Below, piece by piece: positions 8,101-15,795 of a DNA stretch of 26,341 bases (position 1 is its first letter; every line of letters starts with the position of its first letter). The DNA comes from Streptococcus mitis. GTDB lineage: Bacteria > Bacillota > Bacilli > Lactobacillales > Streptococcaceae. The notes below the pieces were generated by a model. It was not told where the DNA came from and ran no database searches. It worked only from the letters and a program-made list of their open reading frames with translations. A program made the translations under genes and the position numbers. The stretch covers positions 1-26,341 of the forward strand of contig JAGZLW010000027.1 in assembly GCA_018364455.1 (NCBI GenBank), in the 5' to 3' direction.

Positions 8101-10920
8101 ACTAGTTAACGTACCTTTAAATTTCTTAGTAATATAAGATTTTCCATTTGGTTTAATATTAGTAGCATTTAAGCTTTGTCCAATTTTATATTCACCTTCT
8201 GGGTTATTTTGAATAGCTTCAACCAATTCAGCGAAATCATAGTAAACATTATCCACTTTTGGTTTTGGTTTAGCTATATAATAAACATACTCGTTAGCTA
8301 ATTTCGAAGAATCTGTATGCTGAACTAAATCAGGCGCAGTTGCAGTAACTTTATATAAAGTTTCCCCATCTTTAACCACTTCTTCTATCTTATCAACAGC
8401 AAGTCTTGTCACTTTATTGTCATGAGTTGTTACTCGTAAGTAAAGCGGAGCAACATCTGTTGGCTTTTCAGTTAATAAGCTCTTATCTGTTTCGTTTCCT
8501 TCAGCATCTACACTCATTAAGCTGGTTTCTTTGATATTTTTGATTTCAACTTTTTTAAGGTCTAATTGAATTTGTTTATCTTCTAATTTCTCAGTTTCTT
8601 CACCTTCTCCACGATCATAAACCATTGTAGTAGATAGGGTGTAACCTTGATAATATTTCAATTTATCTAAAGTAGCGTTTAAATTATTTTCAGATACCGT
8701 TACTTCTTTGACAAGTTGTCCATCTTTATCTTTTAACGCTAATTTGATTGATTTGATTTCTACTCCAGCTGGTTTAGTCAATGTATAACTAGCTGTGGCA
8801 CTCTTCTTCAAGACATCTTTTTCAGTATTAGCCCATTGTAATGTTGGCTTTTCTAACCCTTTTGTGCCTTGCTTAATAATTTTATCTTGAGGTTCTTGGA
8901 TAACTTTTTCTACTACTGTTGGAGCATCGTTTGTTTTTTCTCCACGAATCGTTTTATAGGTTTCAGTAATTTGTTTCTTACCGTCTACACCTTCTTGAGC
9001 AACTTTAGTTGTTCCACGTTTTAAAGTGTCATCATCTTCTGTTTTTGTAGCAAAAGGAATGACTTCTTCTCTTGTTTCAACTGCTGTTCCTTCAACTGGT
9101 TTTGTCCCTTTTTTAACGACTTTAGAAACAGCAGGAGTTTTTACTTCTGTTGTTGTAGAAAGGACTTTGTCTGTTTCTACACCTTCCACTGTTTCGTAAG
9201 TTGTTTTCGTAACTTGAACTCCTTTAGAACCAGGATTTTCAACTACTTCGTCACCCACATATTTTGTGTCATCCAGAACTACTTCTGTTGTGAAATCTAG
9301 TTCACTTTCAGTAGACTTCTCAACTGTACCAGTTGTTACTTTATATTCTGGATTTGCTGATTGCTCTGTAGCTTGGCCTTCTTTTCCTGTTTCTTGTGTT
9401 CCCTTAGTTGAAACTGGTTCTTTATACTCTGGTAATTCAGCTTGTGTTAGAGCTTGGCCTTCCTTACCTTCTTCTTGTGTACCTTTTACTTCGATTGGAG
9501 CTTCTGGCAATTCTGGCTGTGTTAGTGCTTGACCTGCTTTACCTTCTTCTTGAGTTCCTTTAGACTCTACTATAGCTTCTGGTAGTTCCGGTTGCGTTAA
9601 AGATTGACCTTCCTTACCTGCTTCTTGAGTTCCTTTAGACTCTACTGTAGCCTCTGAAAGTTCTGGCTGTACTAAAGCTTGGCCTTCTTCGCCTGCCTCT
9701 TGAGTTCCTTTTGCTTCTACTGGGGCTTCTGGCAATTCCGGTTGTGTTAAGGCTTGGCCTGATTTACCCTCCTCTTGAGTTCCTTTTGCTTCTACTTGAG
9801 CCTCTGGCAATTCTGGCTGTGTTAGTGCTTGACCTTCTTTGCCTGCCTCTTGGGTTCCTTTAGCTACTTGGTGGCTTGGTTCAGTTTGTGGTACTGGAGT
9901 TGGGGCAGGTTGCACCTCTTTCTTAGTTCCGACTGCAATGACTTGCGGCACAGGATTTTGAACCACTTGGTCTTCAATGACTTCTCTAACTTCTTGACCA
10001 TTGACCATCGATACTTTAGTTACAAGACGACGCTGACCCTTTACTCCTGCTGTGACGATACGAGTCTTTCCTTCTGCTAGATTCGCATCTGAACTTGTGA
10101 CCGTTTCAAAAGGAATCTCCACCAAGCTCTCTTCCTGTCTAACCTGAGGCTTCTCAGAAACTGGTTTTTCTTCAACAGCAGGAGCAACTGGATTCTCTAC
10201 TACAGGTTTTTCGATGACAGTTTCTGGAGTGACAGCAGGTCTTTCTTGAACGACTTCTGTTTTCTCGATTTCTTTTGAACTTTGCTTTTCGACTGGCAAC
10301 TGAGGCTTCTCAGAAACTGGTCTTGATGGATGGAGTTCTGCTTCCTTGAAGTAGCCAATGTATTCATAGCCATCAATATGAATAATCCCTTCAGCTAAAC
10401 CTTCATGTGTAGTAGCCGAAATAGTTTGGTTATAAGAAAGCAATTCTTTATTTTCAAATGCAAATGTCCCGTAAGGCACAAAGGTGCTAGCTCCTAAAGA
10501 ACCAATCAAGAGAACACCTAGAACCTCTTTGCGACCTTTTTTGGACACTAAAAAGACTGCTAGAGAAGCCGTTGCCAAGCCAAGACCTGCTAGGGCTAGC
10601 TCCCTACTTCCCGTGTATGGAAGTTGTTGACTGTTAGCTGCCTTCTTACGATAAACTACATAGAGAATATCATCATCTTGAAATTCTGTAGGAACCTCAT
10701 GGTGAATCAGGGCTTTTTCAGACTCGGTCAATTCCTGCTCCGCCAAATAACGGTAATGAACACTATGAGCACTGCCAACTTCATTGGCTTGAACCTTATC
10801 TACTGAAAGGGTACTGGCTCCAAAAAGGAAGGCTCCGATAGCTACAGGACCTACCCCAACAGTTAACTTACGAATTGAATATTTTGTGATTTTTTCTAGT
10901 TGTTGTTTTGTTTTTCTCAT
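5113..10920 (-). CDS. zmpB: Zinc metalloprotease ZmpB (peptidase M26), truncated by an in-frame stop
   Basis: This is a large surface protease; numbering is from the ATG at 10920. Order: YSIRK-type signal peptide (KYSIRKLTVGVGPVAIGAF, about 13-32); N-terminal sortase motif LPYTG at 100-104 followed by two hydrophobic segments; G5 domain about 265-330; seven repeats beginning KGTQE at 354-530; two more G5-like domains about 531-687; a right-handed beta-helix-like stretch about 910-1180; then the M26 catalytic region with zinc motif HETTH at 1714-1718 and the third ligand Glu 20 residues later (VEAFAQGM). The product stops at 1935 residues; the intact frame would give 2052 codons. The catalytic residues remain, but the lost 116 residues may be needed for folding. 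A GTG at 10926 is in frame; the ATG at 10920 is preferred. It lies 2 nt after the UPF0340 stop and is probably cotranscribed with it. Placement beside this two-component system favours ZmpB over IgA1 protease, ZmpC or ZmpD. Confidence 0.9.
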   Translation of the reverse strand: MRKTKQQLEKITKYSIRKLTVGVGPVAIGAFLFGASTLSVDKVQANEVGSAHSVHYRYLAEQELTESEKALIHHEVPTEFQDDDILYVVYRKKAANSQQLPYTGSRELALAGLGLATASLAVFLVSKKGRKEVLGVLLIGSLGASTFVPYGTFAFENKELLSYNQTISATTHEGLAEGIIHIDGYEYIGYFKEAELHPSRPVSEKPQLPVEKQSSKEIEKTEVVQERPAVTPETVIEKPVVENPVAPAVEEKPVSEKPQVRQEESLVEIPFETVTSSDANLAEGKTRIVTAGVKGQRRLVTKVSMVNGQEVREVIEDQVVQNPVPQVIAVGTKKEVQPAPTPVPQTEPSHQVAKGTQEAGKEGQALTQPELPEAQVEAKGTQEEGKSGQALTQPELPEAPVEAKGTQEAGEEGQALVQPELSEATVESKGTQEAGKEGQSLTQPELPEAIVESKGTQEEGKAGQALTQPELPEAPIEVKGTQEEGKEGQALTQAELPEYKEPVSTKGTQETGKEGQATEQSANPEYKVTTGTVEKSTESELDFTTEVVLDDTKYVGDEVVENPGSKGVQVTKTTYETVEGVETDKVLSTTTEVKTPAVSKVVKKGTKPVEGTAVETREEVIPFATKTEDDDTLKRGTTKVAQEGVDGKKQITETYKTIRGEKTNDAPTVVEKVIQEPQDKIIKQGTKGLEKPTLQWANTEKDVLKKSATASYTLTKPAGVEIKSIKLALKDKDGQLVKEVTVSENNLNATLDKLKYYQGYTLSTTMVYDRGEGEETEKLEDKQIQLDLKKVEIKNIKETSLMSVDAEGNETDKSLLTEKPTDVAPLYLRVTTHDNKVTRLAVDKIEEVVKDGETLYKVTATAPDLVQHTDSSKLANEYVYYIAKPKPKVDNVYYDFAELVEAIQNNPEGEYKIGQSLNATNIKPNGKSYITKKFKGTLTSTDGNRFAIHNLSNPLFDVIENSTIKDLIFSNVNINKPGTDQIATLAKDATNTTIENVKITGSIVGGNDVAGVVNNLNNGSKMKNVSVIGKLRTEGKKGWSISGLVNNQRKANIEKVYTDVEITGERARGSALVSTLDRGMDPMDVRANGHIKKAVAKGSINLKNNVETGGVITKNWPYGFLEDVISYVKVTNAEKLYGSGDIGDDDFGFPYLSRVVSVAGEATGNVTRKNADKLKEISKEEADKRLESFDITSKDFEAPTLLVDKLNNNLPKSDTYKEIQDYNAERELAYRNVEKLQPFYNKEWIINQGNKIPAGSKLLTTEVLSVTGMKDGQFVTDLSSVDKIMIHYADGTKEEMTVASKDSNVAQVREYSITGLDGIVYTPNMVDKNRDKLIADVKEKLASVELISPEVRALMDKRNKPAENSDNHKNNYIRNLFLEESFEETKANLDKLVKALVENEDHQLNGDEAAMKALVKKVDENKAKIMMGLTYLNRYYGFKYDEKSMKDLMMFKPDFYGKNVNILDFLIKIGSRENNIKGNRTLEAYRETIGGTIGIGELNGLLNYNMRLFTNETDINTWYKKAVSHTNYVVEKQSSNPLFADKKYRLYENLNNGEHSKYILPLLTTKKAHMFLISTYNTLAFSAFEKYGKNTEAEREAFKKEIDLRAQEQINYLDFWSRLAADNVRNQLLKSENMVPSAIWDNHGAPGGWVDRMGHTKNGDYAPIREFYGPTGKWHGDNGMGAYAYIFDRPQNSEAVYYIWSSMISDFGTSAFTHETTHINDRMAYLGGWGHREGTDVEAFAQGMLQSPAVTSSNGDYGALGLNMAYERKNDGNQWYNYNPNLLDSRAKIDHYMKNYNEVLMMLDHLEADAVIAKNDGDNNKWFKKMDKKWREKADRNGLVGQPHQWDLLRDLNDAENKKKLTSIDDLVDGNYVTKHNMPGNKHYRAEGFDTAYQTVSMMAGIYVGNTSQSAVGSISFKHNTFRMWGYFGYLDGFV
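9331..9861 (-). repeat. Seven tandem 25-27 residue repeats in ZmpB
   Basis: Five 75-nt units, one 81-nt unit and one 75-nt unit each begin with the residues KGTQE and mostly continue G-x-x-GQALTQPELPEA. The last unit diverges (TEQSANPEY). The repeats form a Pro/Glu/Gln-rich stalk between G5 domains. Exact copy number is likely to vary among strains. Confidence 0.9.
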
Positions 10921-10922
10921 TC

Positions 10923-11486
10923 TCACGACTTTCTAATAGAATCTTGTGGATAGTGCGCACGCGCACCTCCAATTAATTTTGGACGACTAGCCAGCGCCGT
11001 TACGTGGGCATGACCAATTTCTCTCAAAAGAGGGCGAATCGGAACCTGAACATGCTTAACATGCATGCCAATTGCAGTGTCTCCGATATCCAATCCAGCA
11101 TGGGCCTTGATAAATTCAACCTCAACTGGATCCTTCATAAACTTGAAGGCTGCCAACTGACCTGAACCTCCTGCATGAAGGGTAGGAAGGACACTGACGA
11201 TTTCTAGACCAAACTGCTCTGCCACCTGACGTTCAACGACGAGGGCCCGATTGACATGTTCACAACCTTGAACAGCTAGATGAATTCCTTTTTCCTCTAA
11301 GATATCTAGGATGGTCTTCACAATGATTTCTCCAATTTCTTGGCTGGATTCCTTGCCAATCTGACCACCTATCACTTCACTAGAAGAAAGGCCCAAAACA
11401 AAGATGGATCCTTGCTTCAAATTGGCCTTTTCCAATACATCTTCTACAATCTGGCTTGTTTCTCTTTGAATGTCTTTTTCCTTCAT
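10923..11486 (-). CDS. UPF0340 (DUF436, YwlG-like) family protein
   Basis: This 187-residue cytoplasmic protein of unknown biochemical role belongs to a family conserved in Firmicutes. Recognisable segments are FVLGLSSSEVIGG, AVQGCEHVNRALVVE, LPTLHAGGSGQLAAF, AHAGLDIGDTAIGMHVKHV and RPKLIGGARAHYPQD. A GTG 21 nt upstream is in frame, but GAGGT sits 7 nt before the ATG at 11486, so that ATG is the start. Its stop lies 2 nt upstream of the zmpB ATG, so the pair is probably one transcript from the promoter at 11513-11541. The pneumococcal gene in the same place is also annotated UPF0340. No link to protease function is visible. Confidence 0.88.
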   Translation of the reverse strand: MKEKDIQRETSQIVEDVLEKANLKQGSIFVLGLSSSEVIGGQIGKESSQEIGEIIVKTILDILEEKGIHLAVQGCEHVNRALVVERQVAEQFGLEIVSVLPTLHAGGSGQLAAFKFMKDPVEVEFIKAHAGLDIGDTAIGMHVKHVQVPIRPLLREIGHAHVTALASRPKLIGGARAHYPQDSIRKS

Positions 11487-11512
11487 ACTTGATACCTCTT
11501 TTGTCACTATCT

Positions 11513-11541
11513 ATCATATCGTTTTTTCTACGTTTTAGCAA
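11513..11541 (-). promoter_or_regulatory. Promoter of the UPF0340-zmpB unit
   Basis: TTGCTA (11536-11541) and TATGAT (11513-11518) are separated by 17 nt, about 27 nt upstream of the UPF0340 start. The site lies downstream of the kinase terminator, so zmpB is expressed separately from the two-component genes. Confidence 0.6.
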
Positions 11542-11574
11542 GATAGACAACCTGAAAATCTTACTCCAACCTGC

Positions 11575-11603
11575 ATAAAACTCCCAGAATTGACTGGGAG
11601 TTA
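11575..11603 (-). terminator. Terminator of the two-component operon
   Basis: AACTCCCAG (11579-11587) pairs perfectly with CTGGGAGTT (11594-11602) across a 6-nt loop, with TTTTA following on the minus strand. The kinase stop codon (11601-11603) overlaps the stem. Confidence 0.85.
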
Positions 11604-13292
11604 GCTAGTTTCTATTCTATTTATGTATATTTCAACTGTCGTCCCTTTTGAGGGAATAGAATCGATCTTCATTTGGTAATCTTCTCCAAAATGAAGTTTG
11701 AGCCGTTGGTCAACATTTTGCAGACCAACTCCCCCACGTTTAAGTTGACTTTGACTACTATCGCCAGCATCTTGGAAGCCAACTCCATCATCTTCAATAC
11801 GGATGACCAAGCCCGAATCCTGTTTCTGGACAGAAACTCTAATATGTCCTTGACCTTCCTTTTCCTTAATGCCATGGTAAAGAGCATTTTCTACCAAGGG
11901 TTGTAACACCAACTTGGGCAAGACTAAATTATCAAAGGCAGGATTTTCATCAATTTCGTATTCCAGCTTATCTCCATAGCGTTGTTTCTGGATAAAGAGA
12001 TACTGGCGGACATGGTTGATTTCGTCAGACAGGCAAATCAAATCCTTCCCCTGATTGAGAGCCAAGCGGAAATAGGTTGCCAAGGACTTGGTAACCTGAA
12101 CCACTCGCTGACTATCCTGAAATTCAACCATCCAGATGATGGTGTCCAAAGTGTTATAGAGGAAATGCGGATTAATCTGGCTGGATAGAGCTTGAAGTTG
12201 GTACTGACGGGTTGTTTCTTCCTGCCTGCGCACATCTGCCATCAGCTGATCAATCTGATCCAACATGGCATTAAATTGGCGAGTCACTTCTCTCAGTTCA
12301 TGGGCACCAGTTTCCTTGGCACGAAGATTCTGATTACCAGAAGCAATCTCCAGCATGGTTTCTCTCAAGTCATTCATAGGAGCAATCCAGCGTTTAAGAC
12401 TAAGCCACACCAAACAGAGACAGGCAAGAAGAGAGGTGAAACTGGCTCCAAGCAAGGTCCACATGAGCTGACTCCGAACTTGCTCTAACTTCTCCAGCGA
12501 AGACACCCCAAGCACCGTCCAATCAGTTCCAGCAATCTTTTCTTGACTGACATAGGATTTATGGTCAAGAGTATAGCCCTGACCTGTCTCGATATAGGGT
12601 TTCATGGCCTCCATTTCACTAGCTGAGCTATAGACTGTGTGTTTAGGATGGTAAACAAATTCATGATTTTCATTGATGATAAAGGCAAAGCCCTGCTGAC
12701 CCAACTGAAGCTGGTTGAGATAGGCTTCCAGAGTTTCGTAGGAAATATCCAAGCGAAGAACGCCCAGATCGGCTCCCTTTGCATCAAGAAGTTCCTGAGT
12801 GACAGAAATAACCCATTGACTATCTGATTTATGAGCTGGAGTCAAAACTGGCTTAGCTCCCTGATGAATGGCCTTTTGGTACCAGTCCTCAGTCATCATA
12901 TCTGAAGATGTTTTCATCTGCACACTGTCATCTGTAGAAATGAGCTGACCAGACTTGGTTACCAGCACAACAGCTTTCAAGTCCTGATCTGCCTTCAAGA
13001 TAGTTAAAAACAGATCTCGAATTCCCTTTACCTTGTCTTGACTAGGATTCTCAGCATATGCTAGGACATCCGTCTGCTGGGTCAAACTGGTCGAGGTGGT
13101 TTCTAATTTTTTGATATAAGACTGGATAAAGTGGCTAGTCTGACTGATAGTCGTCTGGCTATTGCCCTCAATGCTAGCCTCAATGGCTGATGAACTAGAT
13201 TGATAGTAGAAAGTCCCGACCAGAGCTAGGAGAATGAGAAAGACCAGAAAGATGGAAATAACCATTCTGACTAGGAGAGAAGAACGCTTCAT
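11601..13292 (-). CDS. zmpS: Sensor histidine kinase, YesM/LytS type (TCS09/ZmpS-like)
   Basis: This 563-residue membrane kinase has TM1 at about 11-29, an extracellular Cache-like sensor domain (about 35-270), TM2 at 278-298 and a HAMP linker to about 355. The His_kinase domain has phospho-acceptor H376 in SSQINPHFLYNTLD. The ATPase domain has the N-box VLQPLVENALYHGI, EDDGVGF and GGVGLQNV. The PHFLYN motif places it in the YesM family, which senses extracellular ligands; the ligand here is unknown. Its ATG overlaps the regulator stop (ATGA), so the two are translationally coupled. The position next to zmpB matches pneumococcal TCS09 (HK09). Whether it controls zmpB cannot be read from the sequence. 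Confidence 0.92.
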   Translation of the reverse strand: MKRSSLLVRMVISIFLVFLILLALVGTFYYQSSSSAIEASIEGNSQTTISQTSHFIQSYIKKLETTSTSLTQQTDVLAYAENPSQDKVKGIRDLFLTILKADQDLKAVVLVTKSGQLISTDDSVQMKTSSDMMTEDWYQKAIHQGAKPVLTPAHKSDSQWVISVTQELLDAKGADLGVLRLDISYETLEAYLNQLQLGQQGFAFIINENHEFVYHPKHTVYSSASEMEAMKPYIETGQGYTLDHKSYVSQEKIAGTDWTVLGVSSLEKLEQVRSQLMWTLLGASFTSLLACLCLVWLSLKRWIAPMNDLRETMLEIASGNQNLRAKETGAHELREVTRQFNAMLDQIDQLMADVRRQEETTRQYQLQALSSQINPHFLYNTLDTIIWMVEFQDSQRVVQVTKSLATYFRLALNQGKDLICLSDEINHVRQYLFIQKQRYGDKLEYEIDENPAFDNLVLPKLVLQPLVENALYHGIKEKEGQGHIRVSVQKQDSGLVIRIEDDGVGFQDAGDSSQSQLKRGGVGLQNVDQRLKLHFGEDYQMKIDSIPSKGTTVEIYINRIETS

Positions 13293-14026
13293 CGACCTTC
13301 CCCCTTCTTAAACTGACGAGGTGTCACACCCGCAATCTGTTTAAAGCGTTGGGTAAAGTAATTCATATCTTCAAAGCCAACCTTCTCCGCGATCTCGTAA
13401 ATCTTCAGATCTGTAGTTAAAAGCAAGAGCTTGGCTTGTTTGACACGTTCTCTCACCAGATAATCCTGAAAAGGCAGGCCCAACTCTTTCTTAATCAAAG
13501 AACTCAGATAAGTCGGATTAAATCCCAAGTCACTGGCTAAAGATTTTAAACTAAATTGGCTATCAGCTAGATGAGAATGGATTTTCTGGGCCAAGTTTCC
13601 TTCAAACTTATCGGTCAGTAAACCTTGTAACTGCTCTTCTTTCTCTTCCTTGTCTAGTTTTTGCTTTATTTTCCCCAACATTTCCTCAATATCCTGACGA
13701 GAAAAGGGTTTGAGCAGGTAGTCGTCCACACCTAGTTTGACAGCAGACAAGGCATAATCAAAATCATCGTAGCCTGTCAAAAAAACTAGATGAACCTGAG
13801 GATAGGTTTCTCGGACCAGACTGGCTAACTGGATACCATTTAGCTGGGGCATGTTGATATCAGTTAAAATGATATCCGGCACCTGCTTTTGTATCAATTC
13901 CCAAGCCTGCCTTCCATTTTCAGCCTGACCGATGATTTCCATATCGTAGGCTGCTACATTAACCAGTTTGGTCAAGCCTTGTCTTACCAGATATTCATCT
14001 TCTACAATTAAGATTGTATAGGTCAT
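13289..14026 (-). CDS. zmpR: Response regulator with AraC-type DNA-binding domain (TCS09/ZmpR-like)
   Basis: This 245-residue cytoplasmic regulator has a receiver domain at residues 1-120 (IVEDEYLVRQG, phospho-acceptor D56 in DIILTDINMP, LTGYDDFDYA, YLLKPFS) and a C-terminal double helix-turn-helix of the AraC type (LASDLGFNPTYLSSLIKKE and IAEKVGFEDMNYFTQRFKQ). This is a YesN-like layout that pairs naturally with the YesM-type kinase encoded next. An in-frame GTG lies 18 nt upstream, but AAAGGAG sits before the ATG at 14026, which gives the usual MTYTILIVEDE start. It overlaps the kinase gene by 4 nt. Confidence 0.93.
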   Translation of the reverse strand: MTYTILIVEDEYLVRQGLTKLVNVAAYDMEIIGQAENGRQAWELIQKQVPDIILTDINMPQLNGIQLASLVRETYPQVHLVFLTGYDDFDYALSAVKLGVDDYLLKPFSRQDIEEMLGKIKQKLDKEEKEEQLQGLLTDKFEGNLAQKIHSHLADSQFSLKSLASDLGFNPTYLSSLIKKELGLPFQDYLVRERVKQAKLLLLTTDLKIYEIAEKVGFEDMNYFTQRFKQIAGVTPRQFKKGEGR

Positions 14027-14055
14027 GCTTCTCTCCTTTATCACTTACTAGTATC

Positions 14056-14064
14056 AGTATAGCA
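14056..14064 (-). promoter_or_regulatory. Extended -10 promoter of the two-component operon
   Basis: TGCTATACT lies on the minus strand 29 nt upstream of the regulator start and downstream of the msrAB stop. No clear -35 is present. Read-through from the redox operon remains possible, because no terminator is visible between them. Confidence 0.5.
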
Positions 14065-14096
14065 AAATTCTCCTCTAACTGCTTAGGAAAGCCCTC

Positions 14097-15209
14097 TTAA
14101 TCGACATAATCTAGTAAATAAGCGTAGCCTTTTTCTTCCATTTGGTTTTTAGGAATAAAGCGGATGGAGAGACTATTGATACAGTAGCGCAAGCCACCCT
14201 TGTCCTGTGGGCCGTCCGTAAAAACATGGCCAAGGTGAGAATCTCCCACTCGGCTCCGCACTTCCATGCGTGTCATATTGTAGGACTTATCTTCTTTGTA
14301 AGTAGCAACATCTGGACTGATTGGCTGGGTGAAACTAGGCCAACCACAACCAGACTCAAACTTGTCCTTTGATGAAAAGAGAGGTTCGCCAGTTGACACA
14401 TCCACATAGATACCAGATTCAAATTTATCCCAGTAGCGGTTTGAGAAAGCCCGTTCTGTTTGATTTTTCTGGGTAACTGCATACTCCTCAGGTGACAGGG
14501 TCTTTTTCAATTCTTCATCACTTGGTTTGGGATATTTGCTGGCATCGATGACGGGGTAGGCCGCCTGATTGACATTGATATGGCAGTAGCCATTTGGATT
14601 TTTCTTGAGATAGTCTTGGTGGTAATCCTCTGCTACTACAAAATTCTTCAAGTTTTCCTTTTCAACTGCTAGAGGTTGATCGTATTTCTTAGCTACCTCA
14701 TCAAAGACTTGGTTAATCACCTCTAAATCCTTGTCATCTGTGTAATAAACACCGGTACGGTACTGGGTTCCCACATCATTTCCTTGTTTATTTTTGCTGG
14801 TTGGATTGATAATGCGGAAATAATGAAGTAGGATTTCCTTGAGGGAAATTTGCTTGGCATCATAAGTAACATGGACAGTCTCCGCATGACCTGTTTGGTT
14901 AATCAATTCGTACTTGGTTGTTTCCCCTCTACCATTTGCATAGCCTGAAACGGCATCCGTCACCCCGGGAACGCGTGAAAAATATTCCTCCACTCCCCAG
15001 AAACATCCCCCAGCTAGATAAATTTCGTGCAAGTCTGCATCTTTACTCACTTCTGTTTTTTTCACTGTTTTTCCTCCTTGGCTAACTGATGCTTTCTCAA
15101 TTTGCGAGGCATCTGTCTGCCCTGCATTTCGCATCAATAGAAAATAGAAACCACTTATGGCTAGGACAAAAATCCCTGCCAAGACAAACAATTTTACTTT
15201 ATCATTCAT
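14097..15209 (-). CDS. msrAB: Membrane-anchored peptide methionine sulfoxide reductase MsrA-MsrB fusion
   Basis: It reduces both S- and R-methionine sulfoxide in exported proteins. A single membrane anchor (about residues 7-26) and a Lys/Ser-rich linker precede the MsrA domain with GCFWG at 68-72 (catalytic Cys) and GYANG. The MsrB domain from about 225 has SGCGWPSF and the catalytic RYCINS at 341-346 (C343); it lacks the paired CxxC zinc ligands of zinc-type MsrB. The membrane anchor and the adjacent thioredoxin-like lipoprotein and CcdA mark this as the extracytoplasmic enzyme (pneumococcal MsrAB2 type). The start at 15209 has AAAGG 4 nt upstream. It is the last gene of the operon ccdA-tlpA-msrAB. 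Confidence 0.95.
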   Translation of the reverse strand: MNDKVKLFVLAGIFVLAISGFYFLLMRNAGQTDASQIEKASVSQGGKTVKKTEVSKDADLHEIYLAGGCFWGVEEYFSRVPGVTDAVSGYANGRGETTKYELINQTGHAETVHVTYDAKQISLKEILLHYFRIINPTSKNKQGNDVGTQYRTGVYYTDDKDLEVINQVFDEVAKKYDQPLAVEKENLKNFVVAEDYHQDYLKKNPNGYCHINVNQAAYPVIDASKYPKPSDEELKKTLSPEEYAVTQKNQTERAFSNRYWDKFESGIYVDVSTGEPLFSSKDKFESGCGWPSFTQPISPDVATYKEDKSYNMTRMEVRSRVGDSHLGHVFTDGPQDKGGLRYCINSLSIRFIPKNQMEEKGYAYLLDYVD

Positions 15210-15218
15210 GACCTTTCT

Positions 15219-15782
15219 CTACCCCATTTCTTTCAATGTTTTTAAAATCATATCCTTATCCATAAAACCTGGTTGCGTTTTGACCAGCTTGCCTTCCTTG
15301 TCTATAAAGGCTTGAGTTGGGTAAGAACGGACACCATAACTTTCTAAAAGTTTACCTGATGGGTCAATTAGAACTGGGAAATTTTTATAATCCAAGCCCT
15401 TGTACCAGTTCTTAAAGTCTGCTTCTGCTTGTTCCCCCTTATGTCCAGGAGACACCACTGTCAAAACTACATAGTCATCACCAGCATCCTTAGCAATTTC
15501 ATCCGTGTCAGGAAGACTAGCTAGACAGATGGAACACCAAGAAGCCCAGAATTTGAGATAGACTTTCTTGCCCTTGTAATCAGACAAGCGGTAGGTCTTG
15601 CCATCTACTCCCGTTAGTTCAAAATCAGCAACTGCCTGACCTTTAGTCGCAGTTTGCGAACTAACTTGTTCTGTTTTTGTTTGCTCCTTCATAGTAGCTT
15701 CGTCTGACATGTTTTTAGCAGAACAAGCTGTCAAGCAACAGATTGAGCCTACTCCAAGGAGACATGTTTGCCATTTTTTCAT
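15219..15782 (-). CDS. etrx1: Thioredoxin-family lipoprotein (TlpA/Etrx1-like)
   Basis: This 187-residue lipoprotein has a lipobox LTAC at about residues 16-19 after a short hydrophobic signal, a flexible Thr/Gln/Lys linker, and a TlpA-like thioredoxin domain with active site WASWCSIC, followed by YVVLTVVSP and the cis-Pro segment VRSYPTQAFID. It should take electrons from CcdA and pass them to MsrAB. A TTG start is possible 21 nt upstream, but GAGGAAG precedes the ATG at 15782, and that start gives a standard lipoprotein signal. It lies between ccdA (13 nt away) and msrAB (9 nt away). The name follows the pneumococcal protein with the same neighbours. Confidence 0.92.
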   Translation of the reverse strand: MKKWQTCLLGVGSICCLTACSAKNMSDEATMKEQTKTEQVSSQTATKGQAVADFELTGVDGKTYRLSDYKGKKVYLKFWASWCSICLASLPDTDEIAKDAGDDYVVLTVVSPGHKGEQAEADFKNWYKGLDYKNFPVLIDPSGKLLESYGVRSYPTQAFIDKEGKLVKTQPGFMDKDMILKTLKEMG

Positions 15783-15795
15783 TTCTTCTTCCTCT

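Noticed and set aside
9331..9861. CRISPR-like regular spacing
   Set aside because: The repeats are contiguous coding units without unique spacers and keep the zmpB frame.
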